Both the position numbers and the translations under genes were made by a program. Source: a virus. From it: a stretch of DNA of 23,285 nucleotides. Below the pieces are notes generated by a model. It did not search any database. It was not told the DNA's origin and worked only from the letters and a program-made list of their open reading frames with translations. Each line of letters starts with the position of its first letter. The stretch's first letter is position 1. This document shows positions 21,942 through 23,285 of this stretch, one piece after another. The stretch covers positions 1 to 23,285 of IMG/VR virus record IMGVR_UViG_3300031578_000345, one strand, 5' to 3'.

Positions 21942-23247
21942 CTGCCCTCCCGCTTGAAACAAAGAAACCAGGCTGAACCATCATATAATAAGCCGTATAC
22001 ATTACCATGCGAATACAATCCATTGCATGATCCATTCCCTTCTCCGGCTCTTCTACAATATTGCCTTCCCTGTCTTTCATTCTCTGATAGCTTTCAATCT
22101 CAGCTTTAACCTTTACACTTCTTTTGGTTATCTTAATTCTAAATTGCTGTACATAGTCAATCCCTGCCTTGACTGATCCTTTGCCCTTATTGCAGGGCTG
22201 GATATAGGGGAAGCCATTTTCCTCATAGGCTATTTCTAATTTGCCGGTTTCTTTATTGATTCTTTCTTCTTTGTAATACCAAGTTTCCAATTCTTTTATT
22301 TTTTCCGGTGCTTCGCTGTCGGCTATTATTGTAAGATTATTCAATTTCTTCCCATTCATATCTTTAGCCAACTCCGGTATAGTCTGCCGGGTCTTATAAG
22401 ATAACTCATCTACATAAATTATCTTTTCTTCCATATCTACTACGGTTTTTAATAGGCATTGTGGATTGATATACCCAAAATCAAGCCCCAAGGTCGGCTC
22501 ATCATCCGGGAACTCATTATCTTCTATTAATTCCCAGTTAGTATAGATAGCATTCTCCAACATGCCATATTGGCCTAAGGTAAATACAGTTCTCATATTG
22601 CCGGTATAGCCTTCCAATAATTTCTTGTAGGCCAAATCTTCCTTGATATAAATATTGTCTTTGTAGGTAGTGGTTAGTATAGTAATATCTTCTTTTTCTT
22701 CTTCGGTCAGGCCAGAGAAAAAACGTTTATAAGTCCAGTTGCTTTTCAGGATAGGATTGTAGGTTAATATAATCTGCATGTAAGTATGGAATATTCCTCG
22801 CAGTCTCCGGTCTAATTCCTCAAAATCCTTCAAGTATAATTCGGTGGCTTCTTCTATCCATATCCCAGTTATACGTTCAATCGATTTTAATTTTTCCTCT
22901 TTATCTAATCCTTTAAATAATATCTCATTCCCATTGCTTCTAAAGGTGATAGTCATGCTGGCTTCATTAATCTTAAATTCATCCCATAGATCCCATTTAA
23001 GAATATAATCTTTAAATAACTGAAATACTGATGTCCTGATAGTATCCTTGACTTTCCTGATAATTAAAAAACGATGGCGTTCTTCAGTCATTATTCTATG
23101 CAGTATCTTCTGACAGACAAAATGTGATTTACCTGCCCCGGCTCCACCCTTTAAGATCAGATATCTTTTCTGATTATAGAGCAATGGAATATATACAGGA
23201 TTTAGAACATTTTCAAATTGACTTAAATCAATTACAGTTTCTTGCAT
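21934..23247 (-). CDS. Terminase large subunit, PBSX/Terminase_3 type
   Basis: The 437-residue DNA packaging motor and nuclease. The ATPase part has the Walker A motif GGAGAGKS (34-41), Walker B IWIEEATE (129-136, Glu132/133) and a coupling motif IILTYNP (159-165). The nuclease part has LGLDFGY with Asp256, IIADSEAPEK with Asp310, and DHAMDCIR with Asp406/Asp410: the RNase H-like acidic triad. The length is normal for PBSX-type terminases. The gene appears intact. An upstream gene, probably the small subunit, overlaps its start. The endonuclease region follows directly. Confidence 0.96.
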   Translation of the reverse strand: MQETVIDLSQFENVLNPVYIPLLYNQKRYLILKGGAGAGKSHFVCQKILHRIMTEERHRFLIIRKVKDTIRTSVFQLFKDYILKWDLWDEFKINEASMTITFRSNGNEILFKGLDKEEKLKSIERITGIWIEEATELYLKDFEELDRRLRGIFHTYMQIILTYNPILKSNWTYKRFFSGLTEEEKEDITILTTTYKDNIYIKEDLAYKKLLEGYTGNMRTVFTLGQYGMLENAIYTNWELIEDNEFPDDEPTLGLDFGYINPQCLLKTVVDMEEKIIYVDELSYKTRQTIPELAKDMNGKKLNNLTIIADSEAPEKIKELETWYYKEERINKETGKLEIAYEENGFPYIQPCNKGKGSVKAGIDYVQQFRIKITKRSVKVKAEIESYQRMKDREGNIVEEPEKGMDHAMDCIRMVMYTAYYMMVQPGFFVSSGRADD

Positions 23248-23285
23248 TCTTCCTCTTCATCTTTCTTCTTGCCTATAATAATAAC
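23232..23285 (-). CDS. C-terminal end of upstream gene, probably terminase small subunit (partial)
   Basis: One minus-strand frame is open from the right edge to TAA 23232-23234 and ends VIIIGKKKDEEEECKKL. The other two frames are closed within 30 bases. It overlaps the start of the large terminase by 16 bases, a usual arrangement for the small subunit gene. Only 17 residues are visible, so the product is inferred from position. Confidence 0.5.
   Translation of the reverse strand, partial: VIIIGKKKDEEEECKKL

Overview
The window is the structural (morphogenesis) module of a tailed, siphovirus-like dsDNA phage or prophage. Almost every gene is on the minus strand, so the module reads from right (23285) to left (1). 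The DNA is AT-rich, most starts have strong AAGGAGGTGAT-type ribosome binding sites, and several genes begin with TTG. This suggests a low-GC bacterial host with Firmicutes-like translation signals. The host taxon cannot be named from this sequence. No integrase, repressor, replication or lysis gene is visible, so virus versus prophage is undecided.

Layout in transcription order. Packaging and head: the end of a probable small terminase (23232-23285), large terminase (21934-23247), an HNH homing endonuclease (20849-21712), a portal fused to a MuF/gp7 head-morphogenesis domain (18840-20852), a Vsr-like EDxHD homing endonuclease (18118-18837), a small Cys-containing protein, a prohead protease fused to a scaffold-like tail (16229-17734), the HK97-fold major capsid protein (15040-16221) and small capsid-associated or decoration candidates (13434-15000). 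Accessory block: a run of beta-rich genes (7281-13369) interrupts the usual capsid-to-connector order. Four adjacent genes in it (7281-11975) begin with Sec-type signal sequences or a membrane anchor; one is an 801-aa beta-helix protein. Neck and tail: head-tail adaptor, head-closure protein, three very small genes, gp10-like protein, tail terminator, major tail tube protein with nested inserted domains, tail assembly chaperones G and G-T (made by a -1 frameshift at AAATTTT), tape measure protein and the start of a distal tail protein.

The only convincing plus-strand gene is a moron at 1910-2392: a secreted DUF4352-like protein with its own near-consensus promoter, placed between the tail chaperones and the tape measure gene.

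The main points of interest are: (i) a cassette of exported fibre-like proteins inside a virion operon; (ii) a roughly 70-residue beta module found inside three unrelated virion proteins; (iii) a second duplicated domain shared by two accessory proteins; (iv) two AT-rich homing endonuclease genes, each next to a similar terminator-like RNA element; (v) a portal gene without an ATG, GTG or TTG start, next to a 27-codon ORF that may be a broken gene; (vi) the programmed frameshift. All functions are inferred from reading the sequence; no database search was possible.
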